A stretch of 64,000 nucleotides of DNA from Glaesserella australis (GTDB lineage Bacteria > Pseudomonadota > Gammaproteobacteria > Enterobacterales > Pasteurellaceae): contig NZ_PTPX01000007.1 of assembly GCF_003260095.1 (NCBI RefSeq), forward strand, positions 64,040 to 128,039. Reading direction: 5' to 3'. The position numbers were made by a program, and so were the translations under genes. The notes below the pieces were generated by a model. It worked only from the letters and a program-made list of their open reading frames with translations. It did not search any database and was not told the origin of the DNA. Every line of letters starts with the position of its first letter. Within the stretch, counting starts at the first letter, position 1. This document shows positions 8,765 through 16,986 of the stretch, piece after piece.

Positions 8765-9526
8765 ATGACACAAGTAGCTTATTGGGTTTTAGTCCGTGAT
8801 TTCGAACTCTATCTTGTTGATAATGAAATCCCTTTTGGCAAGGCTAGCCAATTTGGAATAGAGAATCGCCCTTTTATTGAAGTAGGGCAATATCAGCAGA
8901 AGCCTGTTTTACTTGTACAAGCTGATGCTCAAGATAATCACAGGGAATTTGTTAATCTACGCACTCAACTTTTTCGTGAAGAGCCAATCCTAAACTTACT
9001 TCACAGAGCCGTTTCACTTAACCATTTTTTAAATACCCATCGTTACTGTGGTAAATGTGCAACACCCTTTAAAATGGCAGAAAATGAACTTGCTTTGCAC
9101 TGCCCTTCTTGCCATAACCGAATCTATCCAACGATTAGCCCGTCAATTATTGTTGCGGTAAGACGTGGTAGAAAGATTTTATTAGCGAATCATTTACGCC
9201 ATAAAGGCACGATTTACACGACGTTAGCTGGATTTGTCGAAGCCGGTGAAACCGTTGAAGATGCAGTACATCGGGAAGTGTGGGAAGAAAGTAAAATCAA
9301 CATTAAAAATATTCGTTATTTTGGTAGCCAACCTTGGGCATTTCCTAATTCGTTAATGCTTGGTTTTTTAGCTGATTATGAGAGTGGTGAAATTGTTTTG
9401 CAGGAAGAAGAGATTTTTGATGCGAAATGGTTTGACTGCGATGAGCCTTTGCCTGAATTACCGCCCGAAGGGACAATTGCGTTAAAGCTAATTCAAGCAA
9501 CGCTAGAGCTGTGTAAACAAGCATAA
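8765..9526 (+). CDS. nudC: NAD(H) pyrophosphatase / decapping Nudix hydrolase NudC
   Basis: NudC hydrolyses NADH to NMNH and AMP and removes NAD caps from RNA. The 253-residue protein has the zinc ribbon CGKC...CPSC around residues 97-117, and the Nudix box GFVEAGETVEDAVHREVWEES near 157-177. The downstream SQPWAFPNSLMLGF segment is the NADH-specific SQPWPFPxS motif of this subfamily. GAAGGAAAA precedes the ATG at good spacing. The gene is divergent from purD and ends in a terminator shared with artM. Confidence 0.95.
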   Translation: MTQVAYWVLVRDFELYLVDNEIPFGKASQFGIENRPFIEVGQYQQKPVLLVQADAQDNHREFVNLRTQLFREEPILNLLHRAVSLNHFLNTHRYCGKCATPFKMAENELALHCPSCHNRIYPTISPSIIVAVRRGRKILLANHLRHKGTIYTTLAGFVEAGETVEDAVHREVWEESKINIKNIRYFGSQPWAFPNSLMLGFLADYESGEIVLQEEEIFDAKWFDCDEPLPELPPEGTIALKLIQATLELCKQA

Positions 9527-9554
9527 AAAAGAGCAACTTCGACGTTGCTCTTTT
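9527..9554. terminator. Bidirectional terminator nudC / artM
   Basis: AAAAGAGCAAC / GTTGCTCTTTT hairpin with a 6-base loop and A/T runs on both flanks, located between converging nudC and artM. Confidence 0.9.
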
Positions 9555-9560
9555 AAAAAT

Positions 9561-10244
9561 TTATGCTTTTTCTGCTTCTAGTCGTTCAAATGAAAGCACT
9601 TTACGTTCTACTTTACGCAAAATCACAGTCATAATACCAGTGATTACCAAATAGATTGCTCCAGCTAAACCGTAGATGGTTAAAGCGTCATACTCTGTGC
9701 CGTAAAGTTGGCGAGCATAGCCCATAATATCCATAATGGTAATGGTTGAAGCTAGAGACGTTCCTTTGAACACTAAAATAATTTCGTTGCTATAAGACGG
9801 TAATGCCCGTTTTAATGCGTAAGGGATTAAGATTTTCAACGTTTGTAATCTGCTTAATCCTAAGGCTGCACAGGTTTCCCACTGCCCTTTTGGTATTGCT
9901 TTAACTGCACCGTGAAAGAGCAAGGTGGTGTAAGCGGCACTGTTTAAGGCAAGAGTGAGCATTGCACAGAACCACGCATCAGATAACAGCGACCACAACG
10001 GGCTAGCAACAATCCATTGGAATTGTCCTGGACCTGCGTAAATTAAGAAAAACTGCACTAATAACGGCGTGCCTGTAAACAGGGTTAAAAAGCCGTTTAC
10101 CGCCCCTTTCACTAGGCGATTTTCCATTGAGAGTAGGAATGTCATTCCAACGGCAAGGAAAAATGCCACAATCAGCGAAACAAAGGTGAGCAATAAACTG
10201 GTTGGGATCCCTTGTGCGATCACCATAAAGTATTCTTGCAACAT
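9561..10244 (-). CDS. artM: Arginine ABC transporter permease ArtM
   Basis: Inner-membrane permease of the polar-amino-acid uptake (HisMQ) family, 227 residues with about five transmembrane segments. It has the EAA cytoplasmic loop around GAVKAIPKGQWETCAALGLSRLQTLKILIPYA. It is the last gene of artP-artI-artQ-artM on the minus strand and its start overlaps the artQ stop by one base. Together with ArtQ it forms the translocation pore for arginine delivered by the periplasmic binding protein. The M/Q assignment rests on gene order and on E. coli ArtM-like sequence. Confidence 0.9.
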   Translation of the reverse strand: MLQEYFMVIAQGIPTSLLLTFVSLIVAFFLAVGMTFLLSMENRLVKGAVNGFLTLFTGTPLLVQFFLIYAGPGQFQWIVASPLWSLLSDAWFCAMLTLALNSAAYTTLLFHGAVKAIPKGQWETCAALGLSRLQTLKILIPYALKRALPSYSNEIILVFKGTSLASTITIMDIMGYARQLYGTEYDALTIYGLAGAIYLVITGIMTVILRKVERKVLSFERLEAEKA

Positions 10245-10915
10245 TATTTACCTCCCCTTTCAAAGCGGGTGAATCGTAGCTCAAGTTTGCGAATAATCAC
10301 TTGGCTCACTAAGGTTACTGCAAGGTAAATTAATGCGGCGGTTCCATACCAAGTAAAAGGCTGATGTGTGCTGGTATTAATCAATTCGGTCTGACGCATA
10401 ATGTCGTGTACGCCGATAAGCGAAACCAACGCAGTGTCTTTCAACAATACAAGCCATTGATTGCTCAAACCTGGTAAAGCGTGTCGCCAAACTTGTGGCA
10501 TCACAATATTGACAAAGGTATAACCACGACTTAAACCGAGTGCCGCCCCCGACTCCCATTGTCCTAATGGGATCGCTTGAATAGCACCACGTAAGGATTG
10601 AGACGCATAAGATGCAAAAATAATCGACAACGCCACTACGCCACAGCCAAACGCCCCCAGTTCAACATATTCGCCCGTGATGATTTCAAGCACTTCAGGC
10701 GCGCCAAAGTAGATTAAAAAGACCACCAAAATTTCAGGCAAGCCACGCAACAGGGCAACGACAACTGTGGTCGGCTTGCGTACCGCTGCCCATTTGTGCG
10801 TTTCCAACACCACAAACAGAATAGCAAGTAGCAACCCGAGCAGTAAAGAACAAACAGCCAACCCTAAGGTCATTAGGGTTGCTGAATAAAGTAAAGGAAG
10901 ATAATCCAAAAACAT
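10244..10915 (-). CDS. artQ: Arginine ABC transporter permease ArtQ
   Basis: HisMQ-family permease, 223 residues, with hydrophobic segments at both ends and the EAA loop AIQAIPLGQWESGAALGLSRGYTFVNIVMPQ. It lies 5 bases downstream of the binding-protein gene and overlaps artM by one base, so the two permeases are translationally coupled. The LLRGLPEILVVFLIYFG segment is typical of the first periplasmic loop and helix in ArtQ. Confidence 0.9.
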   Translation of the reverse strand: MFLDYLPLLYSATLMTLGLAVCSLLLGLLLAILFVVLETHKWAAVRKPTTVVVALLRGLPEILVVFLIYFGAPEVLEIITGEYVELGAFGCGVVALSIIFASYASQSLRGAIQAIPLGQWESGAALGLSRGYTFVNIVMPQVWRHALPGLSNQWLVLLKDTALVSLIGVHDIMRQTELINTSTHQPFTWYGTAALIYLAVTLVSQVIIRKLELRFTRFERGGK

Positions 10916-10920
10916 AATGA

Positions 10921-11646
10921 TTATTTAGTCATCCATTTGTCATAAATTTTTTGGTACTCACCGCTTGCTTTGATCGCAGCAATACCTTTATTTAATTTTT
11001 CCACTAATTCCGTGTTTGATTTTTTCACTGCAATGCCTAAACCATTATTGAAGTAACGCTTGTCGGTGACTTTTTCGCCAACAAATTGAGCTTCAGGGGT
11101 TTTGCTTAACATATCTCTTAACACATCAGTGTCGCCGAAAATTAAATCAATACGTCCATTTTTTAAGTCCAAAATCGCATCTTGTAAACTTGCATAAGAT
11201 TTTGCTTGATACTGTTTCGCTTCCGCTGTGGCATATTGTTGATAGGTTGTACCATTTTGTACGCCTACTGTTTTTGCCGCTGCTAAATCCTTACCGTTTA
11301 ACGCAATGTAGCTTGCTGAACTTTCATAGTATGGAGCAGAAAACGCCACCTGTTTTGCACGCGCTTCGGTAATATCAATAGCAGAAATCGCTGCATCAAA
11401 ACCGCCACGACCTTTGATTAGGCTTGGGATTAACGCATCAAAGGCTTGAGCTTTGAACTCACAAGTCGCTTGAACTTCCTTACAGATCGCATTCGCAATA
11501 TCTACATCAAAACCAACAATTTCCCCTTTTTCATTGGTTTGCTCAAATGGCGGATAGCTTGGTTCCATTGCGAAAGTAATTTTGTCGTTCGCATAAGCAG
11601 AAACAGCGGTTGCAGCTAAAACAGTTGCTAAAAGTAATTTTTTCAT
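10921..11646 (-). CDS. artI: Periplasmic arginine-binding protein (ArtI/ArtJ type)
   Basis: A signal peptide of about 19 residues (cleavage after AVSAYA) precedes a type-II periplasmic binding fold: [33 protein letters not shown] is the family N-terminal signature, followed by [24 protein letters not shown] and the ligand-binding [11 protein letters not shown] stretch. It delivers arginine, or a related basic amino acid, to ArtQM. A CACAACAT site lies about 24 bases before the start. Its position as second gene in artPIQM matches E. coli. Confidence 0.92.
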   Translation of the reverse strand: MKKLLLATVLAATAVSAYANDKITFAMEPSYPPFEQTNEKGEIVGFDVDIANAICKEVQATCEFKAQAFDALIPSLIKGRGGFDAAISAIDITEARAKQVAFSAPYYESSASYIALNGKDLAAAKTVGVQNGTTYQQYATAEAKQYQAKSYASLQDAILDLKNGRIDLIFGDTDVLRDMLSKTPEAQFVGEKVTDKRYFNNGLGIAVKKSNTELVEKLNKGIAAIKASGEYQKIYDKWMTK

Positions 11647-11669
11647 AGTGAACTCCTATTAATTATATG

Positions 11670-11679
11670 ATGTTGTGTT
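11670..11679 (-). promoter_or_regulatory. Candidate GcvB small-RNA target site before artI
   Basis: The mRNA strand reads AACACAACAT, overlapping the artP stop and ending about 23 bases before the artI ATG. The CA-rich element CACAACAT is the classical pairing site for the GU-rich R1 seed of GcvB, which represses amino-acid and peptide transporter mRNAs. The identical 10-mer occurs before dppA in this window. Confidence 0.6.
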
Positions 11680-12412
11680 AATCTGAATGTGAAAGATATT
11701 GAGCAAATTGTGCGGTTTTTGGCTGCTCAAAACAGCTCGCATCACCCATTTCCACAATTTTGCCCTGTTCCATATAGACCACTTTGGTTGCCACTTTACG
11801 AGCCACAGAGACTTCGTGGGTAACAATCACTTGGGTGATCCCCGTTTGTTGTAATTCCTTAATAATATCAACTACTTGAGCAGTAATTTCAGGATCTAAT
11901 GCCGCCGTAGGTTCATCAAACAACAACACTTCTGGCTGCATCATCAAGGCTCTAGCAATCGCCACACGTTGTTGCTGACCGCCCGAAAGTTGCAACGGAA
12001 AACGCTCGGCAAAGGCAGTTAATTGCAAACGAGCTAGCAAACTTTTCGCTCTTTCGACCGATTGTTCTTTGCTTAATCCCAACACTTTCATCGGGGCTTC
12101 AATCAAATTTTGCATTACGCTTAAATGTGGCCATAAATGATACTGCTGAAACACCATTCCCACTTCTTTACGCAATAACGCCACCTGTTTAGCATCTGTT
12201 TTAGCGGTAAGATCGAACTTATGATTTGCAATTTCAAGCTGCCCCGACTGCGGCACTTCCATTAAATTTAAGGTGCGAATTAAGGTACTTTTACCAGCCC
12301 CACTTGGCCCGAGCAACACAACGGTATCGCCTTTTTCAATGTTCAAATTAATATCAAACAAGGCTTGGCTCGAACCATAAAAGAAATTGACATTACTAAT
12401 GCGAATTGCCAT
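11678..12412 (-). CDS. artP: Arginine ABC transporter ATP-binding protein ArtP
   Basis: ATPase of the polar-amino-acid class, 244 residues: Walker [10 protein letters not shown] near residue 35, Q-loop [11 protein letters not shown], signature [15 protein letters not shown], Walker [15 protein letters not shown] and the switch His in VTHEVSVA. It powers ArtQM-mediated uptake. First gene of the artPIQM operon, 31 bases before artI. A tandem ARG-box pair lies immediately upstream. Confidence 0.93.
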   Translation of the reverse strand: MAIRISNVNFFYGSSQALFDINLNIEKGDTVVLLGPSGAGKSTLIRTLNLMEVPQSGQLEIANHKFDLTAKTDAKQVALLRKEVGMVFQQYHLWPHLSVMQNLIEAPMKVLGLSKEQSVERAKSLLARLQLTAFAERFPLQLSGGQQQRVAIARALMMQPEVLLFDEPTAALDPEITAQVVDIIKELQQTGITQVIVTHEVSVARKVATKVVYMEQGKIVEMGDASCFEQPKTAQFAQYLSHSD

Positions 12413-12440
12413 TAACTACTTCCTATCAACATTTTCAAAC

Positions 12441-12475
12441 TGAATAGATATTAAATTTTATTGCATAACTATGCA
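12441..12475. promoter_or_regulatory. Tandem ARG boxes (ArgR operator) upstream of artP
   Basis: TGAATAGATATTAA (12441-12454) and TGCATAACTATGCA (12462-12475) resemble the half-palindromic ArgR consensus TGMATWWWWATKCA. The second has one mismatch and the first one or two. They are separated by 7 bases, which equals the canonical 3-bp gap between two 18-bp ARG boxes. The pair starts 29 bases before the artP ATG, the expected place for arginine-dependent repression of arginine uptake. Confidence 0.72.
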
Positions 12476-12507
12476 AGCGGTTTTTGTAAATTTTTTGAAA
12501 AGAAAAC

Positions 12508-12541
12508 GGTCTGATTTGCAAAAATTCACAAAATCAGACCG
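12508..12541. terminator. USS-derived inverted repeat, probable terminator of dppF
   Basis: CGGTCTGATTT / AAATCAGACCG arms around a 12-base AT loop. Both arms are USS-like and lie between dppF and artP, a typical use of inverted USS pairs as terminators in Pasteurellaceae. Confidence 0.65.
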
Positions 12542-12559
12542 CTTATATTACATTTGAGC

Positions 12560-13540
12560 TTATTCCACCATAAAGCACGCTATTTTAGTGCCATTTTCAT
12601 ACTCTTTCAGCTCTGGGCGTTCTTGTTTGCAACGCTCGGTGGCTAAACGGCAACGGGCGTGGAACGCACAGCCTTTTGGTGGGTTGAGTGGGCTTGGTAG
12701 TTCGCCCGTGAGTTTGATCCGCTCACGGCGGTGTTCTGCTTCTAAACGTGGTGTCGCAGAAAGCAGAGCTTGGGTGTAAGGGTGGCGTGGGTTGCCGAAA
12801 ATTTCTTTGGTTTCCCCTTGTTCTACACAACGCCCCAAATACATCACCATCACTTCATCAGCAATATGCTCTACCACCGACAAATCGTGTGAAATAAACA
12901 CATAAGACAGCCCGAGTTCTTCTTGCAGATCCATCATCAAGTTCAACACTTGTGCTCGTACCGATACGTCAAGGGCCGAAACAGGTTCGTCCGCCACGAC
13001 AATATCGGGCTTGAGCATTAAACCACGTGCAATCGCAATACGCTGGCGTTGTCCGCCTGAAAACATATGCGGATAGCGGTCGTAAAATTCAGGTTTTAAG
13101 CCTACTTTTGCCATCATTTCAAGCACTTGCTCTTTGCGTTCTTGTGCCGATAAATCGGTATTAATCAGTAACGGCTCTTCTAAAATCGCCCCGACCTTTT
13201 TGCGTGGATTGAGTGACGCATAAGGGTTTTGGAACACAATCTGAATTTTTTTACGGCGGAGTTTTTCTGTTTCGCTGTCGCTAACTAAAAAATTCTGTCC
13301 GTTGTAAAATAACTCTCCCTCCGTTGGTGGTTCGATCATTGTGAGCATTCGCCCTAAAGTCGATTTCCCACAACCCGACTCGCCCACAACGGCAAGGGTT
13401 TTGCCACGTTCAAGGGTAAAGGACACACCGTCCACCGCTTTCACGAGTTTCGGCTTACTGAACATTCCCTTTTTCACAGGGTAGTATTTTTTAAGATCCA
13501 CCGCATTGAGAAGCGGTGGGTTTTGGGTGTTGTTTTGCAT
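12560..13540 (-). CDS. dppF: Dipeptide ABC transporter ATP-binding protein DppF
   Basis: Oligopeptide-class ATPase of 326 residues: Walker [10 protein letters not shown] near 54, Q-loop [14 protein letters not shown], signature [17 protein letters not shown], Walker [13 protein letters not shown] and FISHDLSVV. The C-terminal oligo_HPY region carries the Cys-containing segment GCAFHARC...C that binds an iron-sulfur cluster in this class. It is the last gene of the dpp operon. A 173-base spacer with a palindromic repeat separates it from dppD. Confidence 0.93.
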   Translation of the reverse strand: MQNNTQNPPLLNAVDLKKYYPVKKGMFSKPKLVKAVDGVSFTLERGKTLAVVGESGCGKSTLGRMLTMIEPPTEGELFYNGQNFLVSDSETEKLRRKKIQIVFQNPYASLNPRKKVGAILEEPLLINTDLSAQERKEQVLEMMAKVGLKPEFYDRYPHMFSGGQRQRIAIARGLMLKPDIVVADEPVSALDVSVRAQVLNLMMDLQEELGLSYVFISHDLSVVEHIADEVMVMYLGRCVEQGETKEIFGNPRHPYTQALLSATPRLEAEHRRERIKLTGELPSPLNPPKGCAFHARCRLATERCKQERPELKEYENGTKIACFMVE

Positions 13541-13587
13541 ATTTAGTCCAACTCTATCTTTTCCCCTGAAACAGCTTTTGCCAACAT

Positions 13588-13687
13588 TTCCCCCTTTGAA
13601 AAAGGGGGATTAAGGGGGATTTATAATCTCTGCATTTTACCTATCTTTTTAAAATCCCCCCTAGCCCCCCTTTTTCAAAGGGGGGAA
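13588..13687. repeat. Long imperfect inverted repeat in the dppD-dppF spacer
   Basis: The left arm (about 13590-13623) holds CCCCCTTTGAAAAAGGGGG then TTAAGGGGGATTT; the right arm (about 13652-13686) holds AAATCCCCCCTAG then CCCCCCTTTTTCAAAGGGG. Each arm also contains its own small palindrome, so the RNA could fold either as one long stem or as two hairpins. This looks like a mobile intergenic repeat rather than a simple terminator. Confidence 0.8.
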
Positions 13688-13713
13688 TAAGGGAATTTGT
13701 GAGTTTATTTACA

Positions 13714-14691
13714 TCAACTTGGCAACCCATTCTCCCCCAACGGCGTATGGCATTTCACCTGTCTGCCGTTGATTGTTCTTAACTCTGGCTCTTTTTGTCG
13801 GCACAGATCTGTCGCATACGGACAGCGTGGGTTGAGCAAACAGCCTTGTGGTCGGTCGTATTTGCCTGGTACAACGCCCGGTAGCGACTGCAAGCGAGAT
13901 TTGCCTTCCGCAAACTCAGGCAAGGCTTTGAGCAAGGCTTGAGTGTAAGGATGAAGCGGTGATTTGAAAATCTGTTCTGATTTACCTTCTTCCACCACTT
14001 GCCCTGCATACATCACGATAATGCGGTGAGCCGACTCTGCTACCAACGCTAAATCGTGGGTGATCAAAATCAACGCCATATTCTCTTTGCGTTGTAGCTC
14101 AAGCAATAGGTCGATAATTTGAGCTTGAATGGTTACGTCTAACGCCGTTGTTGGTTCATCGGCAATCAACAATTTCGGGTTACACGCAATCGCCATTGCG
14201 ATCATCACACGCTGGCTCATACCGCCTGAAAGTTGGTGCGGATACACGTCCAAACGAGATGTAGGATCAGGAATACCAACCATTGTCAGCAACTCAATCG
14301 CACGCTCTTTCCGCCACGCTTTTGTGCCGCCTTGATGTACTTTCAAGGCTTCCATAATTTGATAACCCACCGTATAACTTGGGTTTAGGCTGGTCATTGC
14401 GTCTTGGAAAATCATCGCCACGTCCGCACCGACAATTTTCTGCTTTTCTTTTGGTTTTAAATCAAGCAAATTATGCCCGTTAAAACGCAATGAATTTGCC
14501 ATTACTCGTCCTGGAAAATCAATCAATCCCATAATGGCAAGGGAACTGACTGATTTCCCCGAACCCGATTCACCTACGATACCAAGCACTTCACCTTCAT
14601 TGATTTCATAACTCACTCGATCCACCGCTCTAAACGGCGTTTTTTTATCGCCAAAGTGAACCGAAAGCTCATCTACTTTTAATAATGCCAT
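13714..14691 (-). CDS. dppD: Dipeptide ABC transporter ATP-binding protein DppD
   Basis: Second ATPase of the peptide importer, 325 residues: Walker A GESGSGKS near 40, Q-loop [17 protein letters not shown], signature [15 protein letters not shown], Walker [27 protein letters not shown]. The C-terminal Cys-rich segment ([15 protein letters not shown]) is the oligo_HPY iron-sulfur region. It starts 9 bases after dppC and heterodimerises with DppF beneath the DppBC pore. Confidence 0.93.
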   Translation of the reverse strand: MALLKVDELSVHFGDKKTPFRAVDRVSYEINEGEVLGIVGESGSGKSVSSLAIMGLIDFPGRVMANSLRFNGHNLLDLKPKEKQKIVGADVAMIFQDAMTSLNPSYTVGYQIMEALKVHQGGTKAWRKERAIELLTMVGIPDPTSRLDVYPHQLSGGMSQRVMIAMAIACNPKLLIADEPTTALDVTIQAQIIDLLLELQRKENMALILITHDLALVAESAHRIIVMYAGQVVEEGKSEQIFKSPLHPYTQALLKALPEFAEGKSRLQSLPGVVPGKYDRPQGCLLNPRCPYATDLCRQKEPELRTINGRQVKCHTPLGENGLPS

Positions 14692-14700
14692 TTCGTCCCC

Positions 14701-15594
14701 TTACTGTTTCAATTTTGGATCAAGTGCGTCACGCAAGCCGTCACCCATTAAGTTAAAGGCAAGCACTAACGATAAAATTGCTAAACCTGGAATAGTAACT
14801 AACCAGTTTGCCGATTGCATAAAGCCACGAGACTCCGCCAACATTGTGCCGAGTTCAGGCGTTGGTGGTTGAGCACCGATACCTAAAAAGCCGAGTGCTG
14901 CCAACTCTAAAATCGCATTGGAGATCCCCATTGTCATCTGCACGATAAGCGGTGCTAAACAGTTTGGCAAAATCACGATAAACATCAAACGCCATACGCC
15001 TGCCCCTGCCACACGGGAAGCGGTCACATAATCACGACTTTTTTCACTTAACACGGAAGCACGGGTTAAACGCACATAGCTTGGAATGGAAACCACCGCA
15101 ATCGCAATCGCTGCGTTAATCAGGGACGGACCTAAGATCGTCACCACACCGATAGTCAATAATAGGCTTGGAATAGCGAGCATAATATCGACAAAACGCA
15201 TAATCACGATGTCGATACTGCCGCCGTAATAGCCTGCGAGAAGCCCTAAAATCACGCCTAACACACAAGACATCAATACGATCAACAAGCCGATGAAAAT
15301 AGATAATCTCGCCCCGTAGATAATCCGAGAGAGAATATCACGCCCGATGTCGTCAGTTCCGAGTAAATAGGCGGAATTTCCGCCGTCAAACCACGCTGGC
15401 GGTAGCAGTAAGGCACTGCGATTTTGAGCAATAGGATCGAAAGGGGCGATAAATTCTGCAAATAAGCAGACAAATGCCACGATCACAATAAAAGTTAAAC
15501 CAATCACCGCCCCTTTGTTTTGGCGAAAATAGTACCAAAATTCCTGCAACGGCGTTAATGGCACTGGGGCGGTTGTTTCTACTTGAGAAGACAT
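14701..15594 (-). CDS. dppC: Dipeptide ABC transporter permease DppC
   Basis: A 297-residue inner-membrane permease of the OppBC family with a cytoplasmic N-terminus (FWYYFRQNKGAVIGL) typical of DppC. It carries the LLGTDDIGRDILSRIIYGARLSIFIGL signature, about six membrane segments and the EAA loop (EKSRDYVTASRVAGAGVWRLMFIVILPN). It pairs with DppB. The spacer to dppB is 283 bases and full of palindromes. Confidence 0.92.
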   Translation of the reverse strand: MSSQVETTAPVPLTPLQEFWYYFRQNKGAVIGLTFIVIVAFVCLFAEFIAPFDPIAQNRSALLLPPAWFDGGNSAYLLGTDDIGRDILSRIIYGARLSIFIGLLIVLMSCVLGVILGLLAGYYGGSIDIVIMRFVDIMLAIPSLLLTIGVVTILGPSLINAAIAIAVVSIPSYVRLTRASVLSEKSRDYVTASRVAGAGVWRLMFIVILPNCLAPLIVQMTMGISNAILELAALGFLGIGAQPPTPELGTMLAESRGFMQSANWLVTIPGLAILSLVLAFNLMGDGLRDALDPKLKQ

Positions 15595-15636
15595 TTATTA
15601 CTCCAACAAATATATCTATTAAACTTCCCCCGCATC

Positions 15637-15872
15637 ATTTCCCCCCCCCCGCTTGCGGGGGAGGGCTAGGGTGGGGGGATTGCCCGTTAGGGCAACTAAA
15701 AGCGGTCTAATTTACAGAAAATCTTGCAAACTTCGTTTGCAATCCCCCCATCCGCCTTCGGCACGTTATTCGCTTCGCTCACCCTACGGGTCGTTGGCAA
15801 AGCCAACGCTCAAATGCTATCGCATTTGTCCTCCCGTAAACGGGGGAAGGGAATTGCTCCCTCAGGGGGAAA
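15637..15872. repeat. Cluster of short hairpins between dppB and dppC
   Basis: A GC-rich stretch consisting almost wholly of consecutive short palindromes: CCCCCGCTTGCGGGGG, TTGCCCGTTAGGGCAA, GCAAACTTCGTTTGC, GCCTTCGGC, CCCTACGGG, GTTGGCAAAGCCAAC, AAATGCTATCGCATTT and CCCGTAAACGGG. Composition differs sharply from the AT-rich surroundings. No coding potential is convincing. It resembles an intergenic palindromic (BIME-like) cluster inserted into an operon. Confidence 0.8.
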
Positions 15873-15877
15873 TTTCT

Positions 15878-16882
15878 TTAAGTATGTCGAATACGCGGAT
15901 TCACCACGCCATAAATCAAATCGACAGTTAAATTCACCACAATAATCAAAGTCGCAATAATCAACACCGAACCTTGCAGCACAGGGTAATCTCGTGAGTT
16001 AATCGCATCAATAATCCATTTGCCGATACCTGGCCACGAGAAGATGTTTTCGGTTAGAACAGCCCCTGATAACAGCTGTCCGACAATCAAACCGACCACT
16101 GTCACCACAGGGATTAAGGCATTACGCAAGGCGTGAATAATCACAATGCGAGTGGTGTTCAACCCTTTCGCTTTGGCGGTGCGGATATAATCTTCACCCA
16201 ATACTTCAAGCATAGAAGAACGGGTCATACGGGTGATTATCGCAAGGGGAATTGTGCCTAATACAATCGCAGGCAAAATCAGCGACTTAATTGCCGCCAC
16301 AAAAGCACCTGGTTCGTCCGAGTTCCACGTATCGATCAACATAAAGCCTGTTTCTGCTTCGATCCAGTATTCTGCCGGCAAACGCCCTGACGCTGGTAAG
16401 CCTAATGGGGTGGAGAAATAGAGAATTAAAATCAAGCCCCACCAGAAAATCGGCATTGAATAGCCTGTCAGTGAAATGGACGAAATGGCGTGGGAAAGCC
16501 ACGACTCTTTTTTCACTGCGGCGATCACGCCAAATAAAATCCCTGCAATAAGCGACCAGAGCAATGCAAAAAATGCCAGCTCAACGGTTGCAGGAAACAG
16601 GGTAAAAAATTCTTTCAGTACTGGCTCATTATTACGGAACGAATTGCCTAAATCGCCCTGAAACACGCCTTTGATATAGTTAAAATACTGTTCGTGTAAC
16701 GGTAAGTCTAAACCGAGTTGAGCCATCATTTGAGCGTGAACTTCTGGCGTTAAGCCCCGTTCGCCCATACGAATCTCAATCGGATCCCCCGGAATTAAAT
16801 GCACTAAAGCAAAGGTAATCAAGGTTATCGCAATAAAGGTTGGGATAACCATCAAAATACGTTTAAGAATAAATTGAAACAT
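15878..16882 (-). CDS. dppB: Dipeptide ABC transporter permease DppB
   Basis: A 334-residue permease: MFQFILKRILMVIPTFIAITLITFAL is the classical DppB first helix, followed by the HLIPGDPIEIRMGERG motif, about six membrane segments and the EAA loop (LGEDYIRTAKAKGLNTTRIVIIHALRNALIPV). Second gene of the dpp transcript after dppA. The short spacer to dppA carries a double-hairpin repeat. Confidence 0.93.
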   Translation of the reverse strand: MFQFILKRILMVIPTFIAITLITFALVHLIPGDPIEIRMGERGLTPEVHAQMMAQLGLDLPLHEQYFNYIKGVFQGDLGNSFRNNEPVLKEFFTLFPATVELAFFALLWSLIAGILFGVIAAVKKESWLSHAISSISLTGYSMPIFWWGLILILYFSTPLGLPASGRLPAEYWIEAETGFMLIDTWNSDEPGAFVAAIKSLILPAIVLGTIPLAIITRMTRSSMLEVLGEDYIRTAKAKGLNTTRIVIIHALRNALIPVVTVVGLIVGQLLSGAVLTENIFSWPGIGKWIIDAINSRDYPVLQGSVLIIATLIIVVNLTVDLIYGVVNPRIRHT

Positions 16883-16907
16883 TAAATATCTCAGCGTTTA
16901 TCAATAG

Positions 16908-16977
16908 GTAGGGTGGGTCTTGACCCACCACAACTTTAAACTATTTAAACTAAAAGGTGGGTCAAGACCCACCCTAC
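16908..16977. repeat. Double-hairpin inverted repeat between dppA and dppB
   Basis: Arms GTAGGGTGGGTC... (16908-16929) and ...GACCCACCCTAC (16956-16977) are reverse complements over about 22 bases. Each arm is itself palindromic (GGTGGGTCTTGACCCACC and its counterpart). It is therefore able to form two hairpins or one long stem in the dppA-dppB mRNA, where it may stabilise the abundant dppA transcript. Confidence 0.85.
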
Positions 16978-16986
16978 AATGTTGTC

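Noticed and set aside
15653-15945. Short open frames across the dppB-dppC hairpin cluster
   Set aside because: Their composition follows the palindromes, there is no start signal, and they overlap dppB on the opposite strand.
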